Counted from the first letter of the stretch, positions 31,474 through 43,790 are shown. The stretch: 64,000 bases of DNA from Mesotaenium endlicherianum (GCA_009602735.1 WELA01009535.1:839583-903582), one strand, 5' to 3'. The notes: generated by a model from the sequence alone, not told the origin. Program-made: numbers and translations.

Positions 31474-32181
31474 ATGGGTGAGAGCAGCAACGAAGCTCAC
31501 GCAACAGCTGTGGATGCGGCAGCTGCCACCCCCATCCCTACTCCCGCCCCCGCCCCCGCCCCTCACGTCAATCCAGATTTCGACCCCCCCCCTGGCCTGC
31601 CGCCCGCCCTTGACGAGGCCATTTTCTTCTGCTCGGCTGTGGGCTCCCACGGCTTCCTCTCCAACTTCCACTGCTCGCCGTTCCACGTGGACGGCACGCG
31701 CTGGCCGAGCTCGGAGCACTGGTACCAGGCGCAGAAGTTCTTGGAAGAGGGCATCAGAGAGAGGGTGCGGAGCGCGGGCACCCCAATGAAGGCGGCCATG
31801 CTGGGGAGGCGGCGGGACCTGCCGCTGCGGCGGGACTGGGAGGAGGTGAAGGAGGACGCCATGCGGCGCGCTGTCCTGGCAAAGTTTGAGCAGAACGGGG
31901 AGGTCCGAAGAGCCCTGCTAGCAACGGGTGACGCCCGGCTGGTGGAGCACACCGCTAGGGACGCCTACTGGGGGGACGGCGGGGACGGGTCGGGGCGCAA
32001 CCGCCTGGGTGTGATTCTGATGGAGACCCGAGAGCAGCTCAGGGGAGCGGCAGCAGTGGCCGCAGCAGCAGCTGCAGCAGCTGCAGCAGCAGTAGAAGGA
32101 GAGCAAGGAGGATCTGGAGGGCAAGCAGGAGCAGGTGCTGCTGGCGGAGGAGGAGGAGGTGATGACATGGGCTGTGCATAG
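31474..32181 (+). CDS. NADAR-domain protein (YbiA/RibX-like N-glycosidase), single exon, 235 aa
   Basis: After a proline/alanine-rich N-terminus (PIPTPAPAPAP), residues about 48-190 form a NADAR/DUF1768 domain: FLSNFHCSPF, WPSSEHWYQAQKF (with the conserved E and K), PMKAAMLGRR, DWEEVKEDAM, AVLAKFEQN, LLATGDARLVEH, DAYWGDGGDGSGRNRLG and LMETREQL. These are the signature blocks of the family, whose studied members (E. coli YbiA, plant PyrR C-terminal domain) hydrolyse the N-glycosidic bond of toxic riboflavin-pathway intermediates. Here the domain stands alone without a PyrR reductase part. The C-terminus is a run of about 16 alanines and a glycine-rich tail, probably disordered. No intron is needed. 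The start is the first ATG of the frame. Confidence 0.9.
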   Translation: MGESSNEAHATAVDAAAATPIPTPAPAPAPHVNPDFDPPPGLPPALDEAIFFCSAVGSHGFLSNFHCSPFHVDGTRWPSSEHWYQAQKFLEEGIRERVRSAGTPMKAAMLGRRRDLPLRRDWEEVKEDAMRRAVLAKFEQNGEVRRALLATGDARLVEHTARDAYWGDGGDGSGRNRLGVILMETREQLRGAAAVAAAAAAAAAAAVEGEQGGSGGQAGAGAAGGGGGGDDMGCA

Positions 32182-33475
32182 TGAGGCCCAACAAAGTGTC
32201 CAAGGCAAATAAGGGTGCTGCCATCGAGGATTCTGAGTCAAAGGTAAGCTTCGTGAGGTGGGGTAGGCGAGCAGGGGAAGAGGTGAGTGACCCATTGAGA
32301 AGAGCAATTCGGATCTTCTTGTAGCTTTGGCAATTGCATCGACACTTTCTTGAGCTTACCATGGATGGTATTGCTGAAACTTCTCTCTCGGCTTTGTACT
32401 TTTAGTAGCATCACATTTCTCTCCCAAGGGGAAAAATCGTCCACAAGAGCACCTCCGATGTCAGGGCTTCAGGTGTCGGCAGCCACATATGATGCCTTAG
32501 AAAGGAATGACATGGTCATGCCGAGTTGGATTTATTGATGCGCTATCCTTTCAAGCAGGGTTGTTTTTCTCAGTCCTACTCGCTTCGCCTACCAGGTTCA
32601 ATCAATTTGGCTGTAAGCATACCTGCAGTCTGAACAAAGTTGGACGAGTTTTCTCTCTGACTCCTTCTTCTCAAATGTATTTTCTTGCTGATGATTCGCC
32701 TGGCTTTCATGAAGTGCGAGCTATTGTCATCCAACAATGTTTGTTCTTCAGGTACCGCGGATGCCCCCCATCATCAACGTCCTTCAAGAGAGTGTGGCTG
32801 CATCTCCCGGCTTTCTGTTGACACGTTCTCAAAGATGGGTAGATGGCTTGATTAAGTAAAAACATGCCTGCAAGTGAGGACCACTTCTGTAATAATGAGG
32901 GGCCTGTCTTGGTGGCAACAGAGAACGTATTGGTACTTTGCTTGGATGATCAGGAGAATACATCATTGGCTGTTGTAGCCTTTGTATTTGGATGTGGTGG
33001 ATTCATGATACATTGACCACCTAATACATCACAGCGGGAGCACCTATCAAAATTCAGTTTCCAAACACTTCTGTATGCTCTCCTGCAAAGTGAATGTTCA
33101 CAAGTGTGCTTCAACAGGACCTTGCTAGGCATTACCACAAAGGCAGTGGGTGCTTTGAAAGGATGTACTGTAGTAACTTCTGTAAACGTACTTGCACCAT
33201 CCAAGTCAGAATTTTTCATGGTGACTTTGCACAATTGACTCTGCTCTTCACTCTAAGTCAATGGCTCCTCCCAAAAAGAGTAAATCCAGGACATTTCGTA
33301 TCATAAACAAATGATGACTGACGCGCATAAACTGTACATAAGAGAGAGCTAGAGCCACATTTGTGCCAATGGAGCGCCGCTACCAGGCTCATCCTTGTAA
33401 GAAACCCTTCACTTTCACGTCGAGTAGCCCCTACACCTCTCCTGTAAGAGGGATCTTATTTGAAGGAGATGCAAT
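32182..33475. other. No gene seen
   Basis: Downstream of the NADAR gene; only short unsupported ORFs. It includes the 3' region of the minus-strand gene ending at 33476. Confidence 0.5.
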
Positions 33476-34365
33476 TCATTGTGCGTGCTGCTTCAGCCAC
33501 TTTACATTGTTCTTCAGTTGCCCTTTTTGTCTTGCCAGTTCTGTAAGCGTCTTCTGCAGCTGCTCTACTGATGGGCTTCCCTTTGACCACCCATTGGGCT
33601 TGTATTTGTACATAGGGTTATCTCTCTGGGCCCACCGTTGGGCAACCTCATTTTGGATCTGCGCACAATCCAGCGGAGTCAAACATACACGAGGCCAGAC
33701 TGTTATGATCATACCCATATTCTGCGGCATTCTAATTAACAAGACACAATAAAGAAAATCAGGCATCCCCTCAACAGCATAGCCACAATGCTGCAGCACA
33801 CGTCCACGGGCTGCTAATACACAAGCCTTGATACATTGCACCAGAGTGGAGATCCCCAAGTTGTTTAAAGAAAGGTAAGCCTAAAGCGTCTTGTGTAGAG
33901 CTCACGGGGCAGACGGGAACAACACGCACTGGCCGAATGCGGGACCCCTGCAGACTCGTGAACCCCTCGCGTGCATTCACAAATGTAAAGACCAGACAAG
34001 CGCTGACGAGGACACCACACTGATTGAGAGCGAGACGCCACTCATACCAGAGCCTCATGCTGCCGTATCCCCCGGATCTCAGCCTCCATCATGGCCACCC
34101 GCCGTCCGGCATTCGAGGTGAGATCCGCTCTCAGCCGCTGCGTGTCTTCCAGAGCATCCTCTCCGTTCGTGCGACTCGCTCTCTTGCCCCCTCTTCTGCT
34201 TCTTGACGGGGTTGTCCCATCAGGACCTAGGAACTCGTCTTGCGATACTGATGCAAAGATAGTTCTGCCACGTGGGGAAGTGCGAGGCCTGTCGTCTGCT
34301 TGGGAAGGACCAGGGGGGACGGCCACTGCAAGGAGACCCATGTAGAAGCCCGTCCACTTGGATGC
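33476..34365 (-). CDS. Unrecognised conserved-looking gene, last two exons (166 codons seen)
   Basis: Exon 34365-34048 (106 codons, GCAG|G acceptor, CTG|GTATGAG donor) joins in phase to exon 33658-33476 (60 codons plus stop, acceptor TTGTGCGCAG). The visible protein starts SKWTGFYMGLLAVAV, which may be a membrane or signal-like segment, continues with a basic Ser/Arg-rich part (TPSRSRRGGKRASR), then a charged helix (MMEAEIRGIRQHEALIQNEV) and QRWAQRDNPMYKYKPNGW, and ends in a helix rich in Q and K. Upstream exons, including the start, were not located. I cannot name the family. The splice agreement and the coherent charged helix across the junction support a real gene. Confidence 0.55.
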
Positions 34366-34838
34366 CTGCCGCCAAGTGCAAGCCCACCAGACAAGTAATC
34401 AGCACAGACAGGTGGCACTTTTGACAACAGGGGTTTGCTAGGAATTCTCTTGCAGGAAGAAACTTGGATAGAAACTGGTTTGAGTAAGTGCAATCAGGTT
34501 AACTCGACAGGTATCCTCTCTCCCGTCTCTTCCACCATGTACAACTGCCCGCAAGCAACAGGCTTTGGAGAGTTTGTTCAACAATCGCTACACCAGCACT
34601 CGGCTCAGCTGGATGACCTTGTAAGGCACTCAACAAACGCACAGGCCCTCAACTGAGAATTTGCCACTTCCAAACAAGCATCAGTCTCAATACTCAGTAC
34701 CTCCAGCAGAGGCCAAGTTGCAAGAAGTGTTGCGTCGCAATCTAGGATGGTGTTTTGATTCCAAAGTCCAGCTTCGCATCGTCATAAGTGTGGCTAAATA
34801 GCAGCAGGAGGTAAAAACAGATATACACTGAGTACAGA
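34366..34838. other. No feature assigned
   Basis: It may contain 5' exons of the gene above and the 3' untranslated region of the next minus-strand gene. No exon could be tied in by phase. Confidence 0.3.
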
Positions 34839-37800
34839 TTATGGGCATGATGCTGGGGGTGAGCAGAAGCTGTCGACCTCAGGAAATCCACGCGCCCAGT
34901 GCAGCACAAGCCTCTGCTGGTTGCTCTTCACGGCGTGGGACTGCAAGTTGGAGCAATTCACACACTGGGGGTAGAACCTCTGCTGCACCACACTGCCAGC
35001 ACCAGCACCTCCTCCCCCATTCCCATTGCTGCTCCCAGCCTGTGTCTGCATACTCCTCTTGGCAGTGCCTGCTACTGCGATTCCCCCGTTGCCACCAGTA
35101 TTGGCAGAGCTAGAGGAGCTCGCGCGCCCCCTGATGCTTGCTCCCTTGGCCGTGCTTTGCCCACTGAGAGCGGCACTCCTTGCGTCGCCTGCTGCTCCCT
35201 TGGAGCCAGTTGTACGCGTGGCTGCTGCTGACCTGGCATTACTGCTTCCTGCAGCACCGGCTTGCGTGGTGCTGGAGCCAGCGGCTGCAGGCCCACTCTT
35301 GGATGCTGTGCTGAGAGATCTCCTGCCTACCGGCGCGCTGCCTGAGCTGCCAGAGCTGGCTTTGCCATTAGGCTTGCTGCCATTAAGCTTGCCGCTGGTT
35401 GTAGTGCTACCGGCACCATTGCTGCTGCTGCTGCTGCTGCTGCTCCTCGTGGTGGTGGTGGTGGTGGAAGGAAGTTGTTTGACAGCCCTGCCCCCAGAGG
35501 AAGGGGAGGAGGATATGAGGAGGGATGTGCTCGTCTGGTCCACAGTCCAGGCCTCTGTGGCCAATGACGTGCTATTTTGAACAATTTTGTTGGGAGGCAT
35601 GTGATCGGCATGGCTGCAACACACCCCACAATGGAGCTCATCCACACAGACGCACAGAATCAGAGAAGATAAGAGGAAGAGAGACAAATGCCTAATAAAA
35701 GGTCATTAAATTTGGCCCAGGACAGCACATGGTGGAATGACGAGAAATCCGAGCCAGGCCGTTTGCTTGACTCAAGCTCCTACCTCAAGTGCCACCGTTC
35801 TGCCTCATTTCTCCAATGCAGGTAAGCATATATAGGCAGCAAGCGTGGCATACTTCTTGTTCGCAGATTGCCACCGGAGAGCAACGTGCAACTCTCCCCT
35901 AGCTCCATCCAGCCCTGTACGGAAACGGAGCAGCATAAGCTTGCAAGGAGAGCTCAATACTCACAAGGCGTGCTTGCGAGAGCCGCAGTGGTGGCACCCA
36001 TACTTCTTGTACATCTCCTCCAGAATCTCTCTCTCAGTTTGATTCGCGTATGAAGATGATCGAGCTGCACACAGATGATCAAAGAAGGGGGCGGAAGAGG
36101 GGGGCGGGGGCGGGGAGATGGGATGTGGGGTGACGAACCATGAGACACAGACACCTCGGATTAAATTTATTCCTAGTGCTCAAAGCAACAGGGGAGAAGC
36201 TTACAGAAGTACACGACACACTCGAGCACACACACGAACATTCAGGCACTTAGGTACAGTGTACACATATATAAGTGCTCACAAGATAGGGCAATGGGGA
36301 GGCTAAGAACAAAACTTGGATTTTGCACTTCCAAGCTTTGCATGTGGTCAGCGGAGAATATCACACGCCTCAAGCACCAGTAATGCTTTGCCAAGACATG
36401 CAACAGTGCCTGGCCTAAACCTCTGCCAGGAGGCAGGTCTTCTGATAGGGACAAGCTGACGTTGTTCTAGCCTCCAGCCCATACACTACGTGCTGGTTCC
36501 ACAAGCAAGCTGACATGGAATACTGCCAGATGTTGAAAGCCCCTCTTGAAGGGCTGACCAGCAGAGGCTGTAAGAGCCAAGAAGAGGATGCTAGAGTCAG
36601 ATAAGGTGCCTGTGTGTGCTACGCCCGACAACAAGACGTCATAGGATGCAACTGGATGTGGTACCTGGGATGGAGCCTTTGGCAAGTGCTCCAGGGTGGC
36701 GCAAGTCACTGGGCATCAGATTGCGAAAGCTGCCATTTGTAAGCTGCATTGCGGTGTTTGGAAGGGGGAGAACACAATAAAAGAGAAGAGGAAGCAGAAC
36801 GTGCATACTCAGACACAGATACACAGAGTGGACATTCAGTCTGCTGGGTGCTCAGGAACAAAATTAGCTCTAAGAGTGTTACAGAGATATTGTATGCATC
36901 TCGGCAGCCTTCATATTGATATGATTGGACAGAGTTGAACATAGTCAGATGTCTGCCAGTTTCAATGACAACAGCCGCAAAATGCATCCTGAAAACGGCT
37001 GTCTACTGCAGCTGGTAAAAATGTATGCTTTAGTTTGAGGGCAACAGCGGGCATCAAACTGATTAAGCGCTTAACAGCAGCTTAACAGCAGCTTAACAGC
37101 AGCTTAACAGCAGCTTCGTCGTCACGTACATGTGTGTGTGTATGTGTGTGTGTGAGAGAGAGTGAGAGAGAGGGGGGGACACTTGGGGGGGGGGGAGGGG
37201 GAAGTATGGGCTTGCATGCATGCACAGAAGCATCCGCCCTAGGAAAGCGGCAGAAACACGACAGTCTCTTCCAAAACATCATTCATGGTATCCGCAGTAA
37301 TGAGTGGATATGGTCAAGGCTAGCAGGGAGACAAGAAAACAGAGAGAATTTCGCAGAGTGAAGCGGAAAAGTTGTGTTACACCAGGAGCACTGGAGAGCA
37401 TTTGGGCTGATACCTTGAAAACAGCCATGCCAACGACGCCATGAAACAGCATCTCTGACACGTCAAAGCGTGGTGGAAGCCAGCCTTCTCCTGACATTCT
37501 TCTTTGCACCAAGCTCGCTGTCTGTTGTCAGAACACAAAGAAGTACATTTTAGACTATTCATAACAGCATGCTAGCAGATGACTACATACAGCAATCAAG
37601 CACCTCCTAATATAGCTCTGACTGCAGAGGAAGGGCAGCACTTGCAAAGATATACATTCCTGCAGTCACACTACGACTGCGAGTCAAATCTTCCCCACAC
37701 TCAAATGCTCTATATGAGGAAGTTGATGTGATGTATACAAGACAACAAGTCAATGGTTATCAACACACATAGGACATGGTCTGACTTGCAACAGTACATG

Positions 37801-38093
37801 CAAAACAGCACATAGATATACATACATATATGTTTGTACATACACTTATCATAATTGTAATCTCAAAGAAGAACTAACGTGTTTATCTTTCCAATTTCCA
37901 GTTGTGAGCTCAGAGAAGACCTACTAGCCAAGGGGCCTTTGCACATAAGAAGGATGAGTGGCCTGCAATGAAGGTAGTGGTGTATCAAAATTCAGACCTG
38001 GCCTGCAAGAATAGAGGACGTCCCAACTGCAAGCGCCCCCAGTAAGGGAGCATACGGTGTGACGCACGAGACTCTCAATTTGTGGCCCACAAC
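34839..38093 (-). CDS. Membrane-associated zinc protein with HNH-like C-terminal motif (5 exons seen, 5' end missing)
   Basis: Exons 38093-37998, 37521-37414, 36664-36490, 36064-35965 and 35613-34839 have GT-AG borders and all phases agree, giving at least 419 codons. Exon 1 seen holds a hydrophobic stretch (APLLGALAVGTSSILAG). Exon 3 has SSILFLALTASAG and FHVSLLVEPA. Exon 4 has EREILEEMYKKYGCHHCGSR, and exon 5 opens with HADHMPPNKIV. After about 160 residues of Ser/Thr/Gly/Ala-rich low complexity comes FYPQCVNCSNLQSHAVKSNQ. The CxxC...DHxPPN...CxxC order resembles a zinc-stabilised HNH/His-Me finger. I do not recall a characterised homologue, and nuclease activity is not shown. The Ser run (about eight) and Thr run are coded by GCT/GGT trinucleotide tracts near 35420-35465. 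Confidence 0.65.
37069..37200. repeat. Short tandem repeats: 11-bp CTTAACAGCAG and GT/GA/G runs
   Basis: The 11-bp unit AACAGCAGCTT is repeated about four times (37069-37115). It is followed by (GT)n, (GA)n and runs of up to ten G (37130-37200). These lie in an intron of the HNH-like gene. Confidence 0.9.
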
Positions 38094-39476
38094 CTGGTAC
38101 AGAGTAAGCAGAACACAAGGGAATGTGAGTGTCAAAGTCCGCTCCTGCTTAACGTCCATGAGATGGGTCATGACAACACAGCTGCGAAAAATTACTCCAA
38201 TCGTGATCGCAAAGTTTGCAAGACAAAAGGAAAGGGTGGCTTCTACACACCTGAGCGCCATGAACGCCGAGGAGAAAAACTAAACCTGCAGAAGCCGACT
38301 GCGCCAGTGCAGGTAGTGTTGGAAAATTCAAGGAGACAACTACAAATCTGGACAGTTCCCTTATCTTTTGCAAAGCTTCTCCTGCTTGTACTTTGTGCGT
38401 ATGATCGTCCATGTTGTGCTAACTTTGAGAATCAGGAGCTCAGCGAAACAATAAGCAGATGAGTCAGGCTAAGTACGCTTCAAGCTGAGGCTACTTCATA
38501 TAAATAATAAAGCATCAAAGAGAGCGACAACCTTCTAAGGCTGTCTCTGTATACATGAAAAAGTGTATGTGTTTCTCATCTATTTCGTAGTCCAGTTTGA
38601 GAGGAACTTTCCTTAAAAAAGTCACTCTTCAGCAACCACGAAGGCATCTTAAAGGCCAGATCATCAATTTTTAAATGCTCCACAATAGTAGAGTGTCAGA
38701 CATTTCTATCGCCATGCAGCTCTTGCTAGCGGCAGATTGTAATCATACTCCCGGACAGTACTAAAAGGCTGTAGTGCAAGAAGGTCCTTGGCAGGCACCG
38801 ATGAGAAACGATTTTAGGAACCGCCATCAACTAACAGCCTGCTATCTAGCACATACGGCTCCAAGCTCAACGTCAACCATGGTTCTCACTTCACCTTCAG
38901 CTGCAACGAAGCAGACGTTTGATAATGACGTTCCATATTCAAAGCTTCAAATTTGAGAGGTGAGTGGCGATGACATGACTGGACTGTGTGCCAGTTTGTG
39001 CAAGTCTTCTACGTGCCAGGTCACGCCATATATTGCAACGCAATGCAACGCTTTGCTGCGCTTTGCAACATTTTGCAACGCAATTGAACGCAGTGTATGG
39101 TTCTTTTACTGTGACACGTCCTGACATTGACACATGGGCGTACCTCAATGTTTTTCAAGGCCTACAAAAGTACAATCAAGTACACTGCAACTTCGCATTT
39201 GCTGGAAGCAGACATATTGTCGCCTAGCGCTGATGTTTCACCTTGTTAGCACAACTTTCTGGGTAAGGTGATCCAGAGTCCCCTTGCATCTTGTCATGTG
39301 TGTTTTGTAGTGGCGAGGGCATGTACTGTTTCCTTAGCATGACCTCTGCGATCACATCAGGCTAAGGACGAGAAAAGAGACGGTCTACTCATTTTCTCTG
39401 TCGTCTCCTGAAGGCAGAACAGACAAGCAAGATGTATTAGTGATGGTTTGAGTTGAAAAGCTTGCGGACGATAACT
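38094..39476. other. No complete gene seen; may hold 5' exons of the HNH-like gene
   Basis: A minus-strand ORF from ATG 38412 (MDDHTHKVQAGEALQKIREL) runs to about 38287 and is a candidate first exon, but its donor is weak. Around 39030-39090 a TTGCAACGCAA-like 11-mer is repeated imperfectly five or six times. Confidence 0.35.
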
Positions 39477-40632
39477 ATGTCGCTTTTATTTGAAAAAAGC
39501 AGGACATGGAGATTTATAGTAGCAAAAAGTCGGGAATCAAGGGGATTCTTCTTCGCTTTCAGTGCTGTCTGTGTTGGAGTTCCTCTGGTACTTGGTGCCG
39601 CTGTGATGGCAGCCACAAACCCGGGAGGCGAATCTGCAGAAAAGAGACACCAGCAGCTGCTTAGCCGCGGGCGCTCAGATGCCTCGGTGAGGTCCTGTCT
39701 CCATGATATTGTTTTTGTCAGAGCAATTGATCTTGGTACAGATTGTAGTAAACACAAGTATGCATGTTTCTTTCGAGTTCCAAAGCCTTTTGCACTTTAA
39801 AGGGCACAAATTGCACTAAGAGGGGAGGTTTCACTACTTATAGAGCGTTGGATAGGTCCCCTGTTCACAAGGAGTGCAGTCTCTATGCGTTGCAAGTTTT
39901 TGCCCAAAGAAAGACTGTTGCACTATTTTCAGCAAGTATTCGTAAGTGACATCGTGCCTTTTATGAGGGCCATAGATGCTGGGACTATATCCTTTGGTGG
40001 TCATAATAGGCAATCATAAAACACTAAACAACTTGGTTTGGGTTGCAGACATCCTTCATCGTTGGACTGAATCTTTGGGCACACAACAAATTTCTATTGA
40101 GACCTGATATACAAGTGATTATTTTGAAACCAAATATTTTTGATGTTATCTTTGAAATGATAGCAAGGAGGCATGTTTCTCTCATGTCTCCTTGTGCTTT
40201 CAAACAAGCCTCTCAGCTAATATAGCGGCGAATGTCAGCACCACAAAGCTCCATACTTTCCGTGATGTTTCATCCACAGAAGAACTCTGCCATTTTAGTT
40301 TTCGAGGGAAGTGAAAAAGTTACTTGCGAGGTTGGGCTCCAGGAACATTATTGTCAAGCAGTTTTGTTTCATGTCCTCAGGTAATGGGAGAGGTCAACAA
40401 GGACCGTTTGGGCCAGTTTTTGATGGAGATACATTCCAAGCAAAATACAGAGGATAGGTATGCTGCAGCTCTCAGGGGGGAAACCCTAACAGGCTCGCCA
40501 GAGGCACGTGTTAGAGGAGGTGGAGGTTCAAGTATTCACCACCCCAAATTTTCTTCTGCTCCAGCTAAGGCCCCAACAACTTCCGCTGCTTCCTCTTCTC
40601 ATCCTGCTCATGGTGCAGCTTCTGCTCAATAG
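39477..40632 (+). CDS. Small plant membrane protein of unknown function (2 exons, 153 aa)
   Basis: Exon 39477-39686 ends TCG|GTGAGG and exon 40381-40632 follows a CTCAG acceptor; the frame is continuous (210 + 252 nt). FFFAFSAVCVGVPLVLGAAV is a single membrane span with a conserved look, followed by NPGGESAEKRHQQLLSRG. Exon 2 reads VMGEVNKDRLGQFLMEIHSK and RYAAALRGETLTG. This pattern (FFF-FxAVCVGxP, then VNKxRLGxFLxE and DRYxAALRGETL) is one I associate with short uncharacterised plant proteins of about 100 aa. The C-terminal 45 residues are a Ser/Pro/Ala tail. The start could instead lie in an upstream exon, since an AG near 39503 precedes the conserved part. Confidence 0.7.
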
Positions 40633-42459
40633 GGTAGTAGGTTCCACAGTATATGGTAATTTACATGGTCACATAGCAGACAGCAATGCTTAAGAGCATA
40701 ATTGGCGTATGCTGACTGTTGCTTGCTTTTTAAAAGGCTTCTTGTGAATGTATATCTTTGTAATGAGCTACACCTTCGTTCATATTTGTCTACTATCAAA
40801 TTAATGGCAACACTCAGAACGTATGTTGTGTTGGTGAAGGTATGAGTGTATGATATACAAAGATAAGCTGCTCACCCTTTCGTATGGGGTTTGGTACAAG
40901 GAAGGGAGAACCGCGCTAGTATTAATTTTGAGGAAGTTGTCCGCAAAGTTGATCATTGAGCTACAACATTAAGTGAGCTGAGCTTGTCTCTCAAAAAAAG
41001 GTTCTTTAGAGATGTGTTGTTTAGCCTATCCAATTCGGAAGCAGTCAAGTGCATAGTTATTTAGTTAGGAACCATGTTTTGCAACTTGTTACATTCTTGT
41101 GTAGCAACTTGTTACATTGATGAATTAATGCCTTAATTTGTGACTTCCTATCTTTAGTGATACTTTTTTTGTTGCACTTCGGAGAATTGAATGTCACAAA
41201 GAAGAGACATGGTAGATGGACTTGAGAGTGCACTACATAGAAATTTTAGTAACTTTCTACCATTAAGTTTGAAGCAAGGCATAGAAATTAATTGGTTTAA
41301 TCTGGGTTCTCTTCAATTGGAAATTTAAGATGAAGGTTTGATAGCTTGTGTTTGAATAACATTCAAAAAAGGAGACATTGTTTTCTTTGATGTGGGGATA
41401 GTGAGTGGATACTCTAAGCAGTCATTACTCATTAACACCAACATGGTTTTTTGCTTATTAACTGCACTTCATAGAGATATTTCTTTCAAAAAGCTTGCGG
41501 GGACGTGGACCTCAACAGAGATGATTAAAAAACATACACCCAATCACATATTTTTATCTCAATTGTTCTTCAATGAACAAAAATCTAAGAGCATAATGTG
41601 TAGCAAAAGTAGGTATTTTGCGGTCTTATCAAAGAATGTGCCTTCCTTAGCAGAGCATATACTATCTTCAATGCTCTTTCTATTAATTTATACGAATAAT
41701 GGTGGGTAATTTGTTTGAAGAATGTTTGTGGTGATTTGAGGCGTTGTACATTGTTGTGGGGGTAAAAGCGCTCAGCCCCCAGATTCCGACATCATGCACA
41801 TGAGAGAGGGCAAGCAATCAACTTGACAAGAAGGTTGCCATCTCAACGTGTATTGTCATCAATGAGACCATACTGCTTCTGCTTTCTTTAGCAATATTTG
41901 ACGTTTGAAAACTTGCCAATTAACATATTTCGAGTATACATGTACTGAGTGTGCTTCATGTAGTATACTTGTAAGTTGTGTCAACTATATAGGTAATCTG
42001 TTGAGGTAAAGTAAGTAGAAGCTATCAAAAATCGTTTGGTATTTTCAACTAACAAGGATGGATCAAGTGTTAACAACAAATTGGTGAGCATATGTATTGG
42101 TCCACAAGTTCTTGGAAATCATCAACTACTACGCTGCTGTTTGAACATGAGGTCAAGAGCAAATCTGAATTGCATTAACAATTGTTGTGCTTTGGAGCGC
42201 TGCTGACGTAAGCTTAGTACAAAATTCGCAGAAAACCTTGCTAACACTACAAGTAATAAAAGGTTTGCATCAAAAAGCGTGGATAGCATAGAGATGATGA
42301 CTCCTGTTGGAGAGAAAAGCTTCAAACCAAAAAAAAAATCAAGCCAATTGTAAGCTCTTGTAAACCCGCTTTCAAAGTTTCTCAATGTATGTGTGTCAAG
42401 CTCTCTCACAACAGAAAGCTCTCTGCATGTGAAATAGCAAATATGTGCACCGCTTTGTT
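40633..42459. other. No gene seen
   Basis: AT-rich. One 105-codon ORF (41392-41709, +) lacks a domain and splice partners. The 3' end of the small membrane protein gene lies at the left edge. Confidence 0.5.
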
Positions 42460-43790
42460 GGCTTCAGTGAGGCGCCACTCTCGTAACTCTTGGGAGGGGA
42501 AACTTTGTAAAAACTTTTGCTCGTGTTGTTTCCGTATACGTACGCTTGAATCCGTTTTTTTTGTACTTTCAAGCTTAGTTTGTACGCATTTGACCGCAAT
42601 AGACGCGAAAGCATTCAATTTGGCTGTGCATTTTGTACCGCCCTTTTCCATCTCCATGAAAGTTACTCTTAGCATTAATTATGCTTCTTTCTTTTCGGTC
42701 GACTGACGCGCCCTTCGGGTGTTTCCGTGAGCAGCCATGGCGAGGCAAAGCAAGGCGAAGCCCCGCCTAGGCCGCAAGATAGCTCGTGACGGGGGCGTGG
42801 GAGAGGGCGCTCTTGGTTGTTAGATGGATTCGTGGGGTAAGGAGGGTTGGAGCGGATGCTGGTGGGCAGCCATGGTCGCTCGTTATGGCAGGCGGCCATG
42901 GCCGCGTTCTTGTTAAGAGGGTGTGAGGGTGGGTAAGGGAGGAAAGGGTTGCTATGTTGAGAGGGATGGTGGAAAGGGAGGGAGGGGAGAGGTCGTTGTG
43001 TTGACGGCAAGCGTCAAGAGTGGTTGCATTGTTGACACTTTATTTAAGTTGTCGCAATCGTTCACGGAGCGACCTTGTGAGGGCAAAATTGTCAGTCCCT
43101 TTACCAACAACGATATAGATCACGTACGAAGTATGAGTATGCGCAGTAGTTTTTTGTGTTAGTAAGGTCCCCCTCACGTAGCTCTTGTGAGGAGAAAATC
43201 AGTAAGGACCTTGGCTCGTGTAAGCCCTAGCCAGTTCGTGCGTTCAAAATTGTACGTGTACGAGTGTGACTTGAATTGACGCGAAAGCGTTTGATCGTGA
43301 TAACGCTTTTTTTCTACAGCCCGCCCTTTGGCAATCGCCATAAATAAGGCACTCCATAAATTAGGTCTCTTCTTCGCTTAGACAGTGCTCCCTTGGGAAT
43401 TTTCATGACCGGCCATGGTGAGGAGAAGTGAGGCAAAGCCTGCCTTGGTCGCAAGGTAGCTCGTCACAGGGTAACGGGAAAGAGCGCTCCTGCTTGTTAG
43501 ATGGGTTCGTGGGTCAAAAGGTTGGGAGCGCATGCTGGTGGGTAACCTGCTTTTTATGAGGGTGTTACAGAGATAGAGAGTGGAAAGGGCAGGGAGAAGG
43601 GGTAGTGGAGAAGTAAGGGAGGGCGGGTAGGTCCTTGCGCCGACTGCGAGCGTGGACAACTGTTGCACTATTTCAATGCTCAACTTTGTTGCGATCGTAC
43701 GGGGGCACTTTGTGAGGGGAAAATTGTCAGCCCCCTCAGAAACAAAGATGTAGGTACAAGATAGAAAACTAATAGAAAGTATGTGAAATA
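42460..43790. repeat. Large imperfect tandem duplication, unit about 0.65-0.7 kb
   Basis: Copy 1 (about 42460-43160) and copy 2 (about 43165-43790) share ordered blocks: GACGCGAAAGC, GCCATGG(C/T)GAGG, CGCAAG(A/G)TAGCTCGT, TGTTAGATGG(A/G)TTCGTGGG, GGAGCG(G/C)ATGCTGGTGGG, and TTGTGAGG(G)GCAAAATTGTCAG near the ends. The copies are well diverged, so the duplication is old. No coding potential is evident. Confidence 0.75.

Noticed and set aside
35026-35580. 184-codon Leu/Ala-rich plus-strand ORF
   Set aside because: It is the antisense of the Ser/Gly/Ala low-complexity exon of the HNH-like gene.
39030-39090. TTGCAACG repeats as a CRISPR-like array
   Set aside because: Units abut without spacers and the context is eukaryotic.
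41392-41709. 105-codon ORF in AT-rich sequence
   Set aside because: No motif, no neighbours and no splice signals.
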